A stretch of 64,000 nucleotides of DNA, taken from positions 33,340,501 to 33,404,500 of the forward strand of contig JAYKYS010000002.1 in assembly GCA_036924285.1 (NCBI GenBank), read 5' to 3'. Below the pieces are notes generated by a model. That model made no database searches, was not told the origin of the DNA, and saw nothing but the letters and a program-made list of their open reading frames with translations. How positions within the stretch are numbered: position 1 is the stretch's first letter; every line of letters begins with the position of its first letter. Below, one piece after another: positions 59,496-64,000 of this stretch. Made by a program: the position numbers and the translations under genes. Origin of the DNA: Asterella californica. Taxonomy: Eukaryota > Streptophyta > Marchantiopsida > Marchantiales > Aytoniaceae.

Positions 59496-62400
59496 TTAAA
59501 ACGGGCGCTGGAGGAAAAAGCCCTTGGGTTGAACAAAGGATCGCAGACCGTCCATTCCCAGCGTTGCGCCTATGCCAGATGCTTTTCTTCCTGACCTGCG
59601 ATTTTAAATAATTTGCACACAAAACAGGAGCAACCACCAAGCTATGAAGTTGTGTGACTGTCCACCGCTGCATTGCCAATTTGGCATATATCTCTTGAAC
59701 TTATCAATCACACTTGCAGGAAGTTACTCAGCTTCTTGCAGAAAGAAACGACAGGAGGGAACCTACTCTCATAATTTGAGATAGCAAGGAACTTACCATG
59801 GTAGTCGTGGTGAAACCCGATCACAGCAGTTCCAGTAGCCTGTTCCAACTTCCAGCTCTACAGCAACATATTCAGCAGCAACAAACCAGCGAAACGGTGA
59901 ACACTAGCACAGATCTTCTTCCACCAGCTGCCATGATTAAATTTGCTCACAGCAACCAGAGCAGGTGTCTTCCTGGCTGCTAAACACGAACTTGGTCTTC
60001 GCAGATATCTCCTATTATATCACAAGGCTTGCATAACTGTTTATAACAATCCACAGAGATAGATTCCAAGTCCACTAAAGCTGAATAACTGTTTTTCTTC
60101 TCAAACAACCGAATAGAAAATAATTATCACGTGAAAAGTTGTTTAGCTTCCAACCACGTAGTATGGCTTCTGCATCGCTGCTGGACTTGCAAAATACGCT
60201 TGCTGTGAGGCCATAGGGAGTGTCCCGCATCAAGTTTAAAGCCTCCATATCACCGTCGACCATCTAGACATGCAGTCCAGTTTGATATTAAGTGATCAGG
60301 TTGTCTGAGTACTAACTTCGAACGTTTCTCTGATTACCGCGCTTGTGTTTCATACGCATGAAGGTCACCGGGACATGAAGATCCCCCTACCTGGATTCCA
60401 ATGAGTGGACCAAAGGACTCTTCCCGCATAATAGACATGTTGTGACTGACATCTGTCAGAATCTGTTAGGCACATTAGGTGTCAGTACGATGGATGACTC
60501 CCATACTACCGTCTTGCTGGTAAGAGGCATCGCCTAACAGAAACCTGTGCACCTAAAAAACCAGGGTCAAAGATCTTATTGGTCAGGTTTGCTGTCATGT
60601 ATTGGTTTTCATGAACGTTGGGAAGGTGCTACTTACCGTGGGAGGAAACCAGAAGCCTGCACTGGGCATAGCCTCAATAGTACTCATTTCACCGCCAACT
60701 GCGACATTTGCACCTTTCCTTAATGCATCTCGGACCTACTCAGACAGATCATACAAAGAGCGCCTTGCATCATTACGGAAGAAGGAAAACATTTGGAACC
60801 AGAAGGAGATAGAAGAAGACTGAATGCCCGGCTGAGAATAAATTCGTATGTTTCTCCTGTCAGCCTCACTGGCCTATAAACTTACCTGGGATTCAAGATA
60901 AGGAATTTGCGTTTTCCGCGCCACTGGGCCGATATACGTTTCATCATTCAAAGGATCTCCCATCTGCTTCATCGCATAAAACCAGAGCTTAAACGTAGGT
61001 AACACCCCCCATGCTCAAGATCAGAAGATACCCAGCATGAGCCACATGAGCTCCAAGTAACTTTACCTACTGCTATTACATCACCACCGCCCCATGTTAA
61101 ACTAGTACTGCTGAAGCATTAGGAGCAGCAGTGCTGCTTTTCTAATCCCTACCATTCTTTTTCCCGTGTAGTATAGTTACGAGACATATCACAATGCTAA
61201 TGCAACTTTCCAGACTCACTCTGTATTAACATCAGTTGAGCAACTGAGCGGGACTGGTGTCTAACCTTGAAGGACTTGACAGTCTTGACGAAGTTGTCCA
61301 CAAATTCATTAAATACTTTCTTGTCAACGTAAACCCTCTCCACTGAGCAGCAGCTCTGCAGATAACCACAGTAAGAAAGGATATAGTCGCGAGAAATGTT
61401 ATAAGGGACGGAAACGATCTCGGGAAAAGAACATCTCACAAGGCTGCAGGGCCAAGGAATTAGCTTAATCCGTTTTGAACCTTTAGTTTCGTTTAGTCAG
61501 AATAAGTAAAAATGCTGAATCACGTTACTGGATTAAATGCCATCTCTCCTGCTCACCTTACGGATGACTTGTCTTTAAGTAATTTTTACCTGCCCACAGT
61601 TGTAGAAAGCTCCATCAGCTATGGATGCTGCTGCACTAGCAACATTAGGCACGTCATGTCTCACGTACACGGGGTCTTTTCCTCCGAGCTCCAGTTGGAC
61701 CTGGTAAGGTACAGCTGGTAAGATTAACATAATGTTATAACTTCTCAAAATTGCTGTGAACTCAAAAGGTTGAATGAACACCGCCTGCCGACACCGCTAC
61801 ACACCTAGTTAAGTCGTATCGTTACGAACCTAAAACGTAACTTTCAATCCTCCTATGCTCATCGAGAGCCTACAGTTTCTCGACTAACATCTGACGATTA
61901 TCTGAACATCGAGTATGAACGGCGCGCTAGAAATACTTGGAGGTAAAGTAATACCCGAAGATACCTTTACGAGATTAGGCGCTGCTGCTTTTGCTATCTC
62001 CAATCCAGTCCTAAGGGATCCTGTGAAAAATATCCCACCCAGTCCTTCTAGCGAAGCCACGGCTGCCCCAGTCTCTCCTTTACCAGTACACAGCATGAAG
62101 GCATCCTTTGGTACACCTGCCTGCATGAAAGATATCGGAGCACCATTGTTTAGGCAATCATTTGCGCGTATTCTCGCCGTCGACAACAGACAATGATTAC
62201 CAGTTGTTGTGAAACTATGATATACAAAAATAGTTGCAGCTTTTCATATCTGGTAAAGTGACTTATCTTTGTTTGAGTTAGAAATCCTATCTTGCACTGT
62301 GTGACAAATCTTCGATGTCCTTGTACGTTCTTCTGAGACTCTTTTGATGTCTTTGCTCATGGTATTCCGGTGGCAAAAGCCAAAGTGAAATATTATGCAG

Positions 62401-63903
62401 TCTGGTAATGCCCATACCCGTACTTCCTATAAGAACAGGAACAAACCAATTACTACACCCACCTACCATCGCCGGAAATTTCTGAAAGCAGACAGCATAC
62501 CTCATGAAGAAGACGTGTGATTTCCCGGCCAGAGAGAGAAGCGTATTCACTGGGCTTATAGAGAACTGTGTTCCCTGTAATCAATGCTGCCGCGAAAACA
62601 TTTGCCGAAACAAAATAAGGATAGTTCCAGGCTGATACGTTGGCAATCTGCAACCCTTCCACACAACCGTTTTAAACATGTAGTTCAAAATCAACTCAAG
62701 CTTTCAGGTTGTTTCCCAAACTCGGTGCTTTGTAATATTGGTACATAAGTTACATCACCAGCATCAGGCATAACCTGAAGCATCGCGAGATGGGCTTAGT
62801 CAGAGACAAAATCCGGAGGGTTAACAATGTTCGACCGGCAACGGCATCAAACGTTTTTAAGGTGCTGCTGATGCAAACTGTCCAAGATTTGATGGTTGAA
62901 GCCAAGAAAGTGCTCACCACTCCTAATGGCTCGTACACGACTTTTTCCTTGAGTCTTGAAGTTTCTAATACAGTTTGTTCTCCCAAAACCTGCATAAATA
63001 AGAAGAATTTAAGGCGTGCGCCCTCAAAGAGTTCTCCACAAAGCATAAGTCTCAAGGAGTCTACGCTGCAAATCCTCAATGTCTTCAAGCTTCTCCGTGT
63101 TGGAAACAAGAAGGAGACTGCCGATACCTTTTCACAGTGGGATAGATAGAACTTGACACGGTCTACCGTCGCTCTAATCTCGTTCTTTGCTTGCTTGATA
63201 GGTTTTCCCATCTCTGAAGTTAAAATCTCCGCCAAACTGTTCTGCAAAAAGTTACACACACGACTTGCTGGTTACGAAGACACCTGGTGCGCGGCGTACG
63301 AAGTTATGCACCGAATCCTAAAAGAGTGCGAGGAAATGAAAAGCTGCAAAGACGAAGATTTTCGAACCCTGACCGTGTTCAGCCTAAGGAGCTCGTTGAA
63401 CCTTTCCAACGTTTCCTGTGAAGAGAGTGATCAGGTACAGTCATAGTACATTCTGTCAGCCTTTTTCAGATCAGATTGCTTGAATAAGATGGTAAATTTG
63501 CACAGATTACAGATTGCAGGGATCATCCAGAAACAGTTCCCAGATCTTGACTACACCCGAAGGGAGGCCCTCACCCTACGCTCAAAGACAGGTAGTGCGT
63601 TCCATCGCTTTTGTCCTCCAGATAGCCTTGCAAACTTTTCTGCTACCTGCAGCAAAATTCAGTTGCTGATATTCAACTCAAATTTGTAGAGAATAACGAC
63701 TTGTCCATCTACTTGTCCATCCATCCATCACATTTGAGTGTTGCGAATATCATCAAGATCAGAAGAACAACATGCTTTCAAGCTCTCCTCAAAAGATTGA
63801 CTGCAATCGTGCCAAATATTTTGAACCCACATCTTGTGGAGAGTCGTCGGGCAGCTCGGCAATTATCTTTCCTGTTGCGGGATTGACAACGTCGAATAAG
63901 GTC
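59496..63903 (-). CDS. Aldehyde dehydrogenase superfamily enzyme (5' end outside the window or unseen)
   Basis: Fifteen short exons join in frame to 465 residues: 63903-63831, 63646-63575, 63415-63368, 63241-63128, 62989-62918, 62647-62501, 62120-61965, 61700-61590, 61355-61266, 60963-60886, 60735-60637, 60462-60391, 60263-60158, 59857-59797 and 59595-59496. Motifs in order: FDVVNPATGKIIAELP (N-terminal), EILTSEMGKPIKQAK, the oxyanion block SAWNYPYF, FFTGSLRTG, the general-base glutamate in LELGGKDP, the nucleophilic cysteine in NCGQ/SCCS (split by an intron), ETYIGPVARK, REESFGPLIG, YWNCCDRVSPRLPW and SGRKASGIGATLGMDGLRSF. All catalytic residues are present, so it should oxidise an aldehyde with NAD(P)+. 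The substrate cannot be read from sequence; the style is of the succinate-semialdehyde/bacterial-like group. Only the extreme N-terminus is missing. Confidence 0.95.
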
Positions 63904-64000
63904 CTGCGACAGAGCAATCGAAGAGTGCATCAGTTCCATTAAGTTTTCTTCCTCAGGATCTCGTCTTTTGACGCTGGGTTCCACTGGGAAGGATATTAGT
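63904..64000 (-). other. Probable intron of the aldehyde dehydrogenase gene
   Basis: The first visible exon is preceded by CTGTCGCAG, a good acceptor, and starts mid-codon. At least one more 5' exon must therefore exist, probably at higher coordinates beyond the window. Confidence 0.6.

Overview
The window reads as nuclear DNA of a land plant. Its genes carry many GT-AG introns. It contains a plant-type SPT20/PHL coactivator gene, a plant-type BLOC-1 subunit 2 gene, a decayed NB-ARC (NLR-like) gene and a Ty1-copia remnant. The NLR-like locus carries ARM and TPR repeats in place of leucine-rich repeats, which fits a non-flowering lineage (bryophyte, lycophyte or similar) better than a flowering plant. 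This lineage call is an inference, and no species is claimed.

Layout. Roughly 0.5-32 kb is gene-poor. It holds a palindrome-rich repeat block (0.5-1.1 kb), a decayed FCP1-like HAD phosphatase (1.3-2.1 kb), a GAAGAC-rich tract (2.1-4.0 kb), several short tandem repeats (7-8 kb), a decayed unknown gene with a methyltransferase-like motif (10.6-13.0 kb), a 5'-truncated copia element (13.0-16.1 kb), a second decayed FCP1-like fragment (16.9-17.5 kb), a dispersed repeat pair (18.5 and 25.9 kb) and a 279-bp MITE with an 8-bp target-site duplication (21.67-21.95 kb). One possible small gene lies at 29.1-29.7 kb and a cluster of three strong hairpins at 30.4-30.8 kb.

The region 32.7-64 kb is gene-rich, and every gene I can identify is on the minus strand: BLOS2 (32.7-33.5 kb), the NB-ARC/ARM/TPR locus (34.7-38.5 kb, apparently broken), a plastid-type SUI1/YciH-like factor (41.6-42.7 kb), SPT20/PHL (44.9-52.7 kb) and an aldehyde dehydrogenase whose 5' end lies outside the window (59.5-63.9 kb). 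Four of these could be modelled exon by exon with continuous reading frames across GT-AG introns. An AT-rich block with tandem repeats and a tRNA-like pol III module (53.5-58 kb) separates SPT20 from the aldehyde dehydrogenase.

The genes do not form a pathway. They are independent housekeeping functions: endosomal trafficking, translation initiation, SAGA-type transcriptional coactivation and aldehyde oxidation. They sit beside one immune-receptor-like relic. The most unusual items are the NB-ARC-ARM-TPR architecture, the precise hAT-like MITE, the dense TCGCACTGAGC palindrome block and the paired FCP1-like relics.
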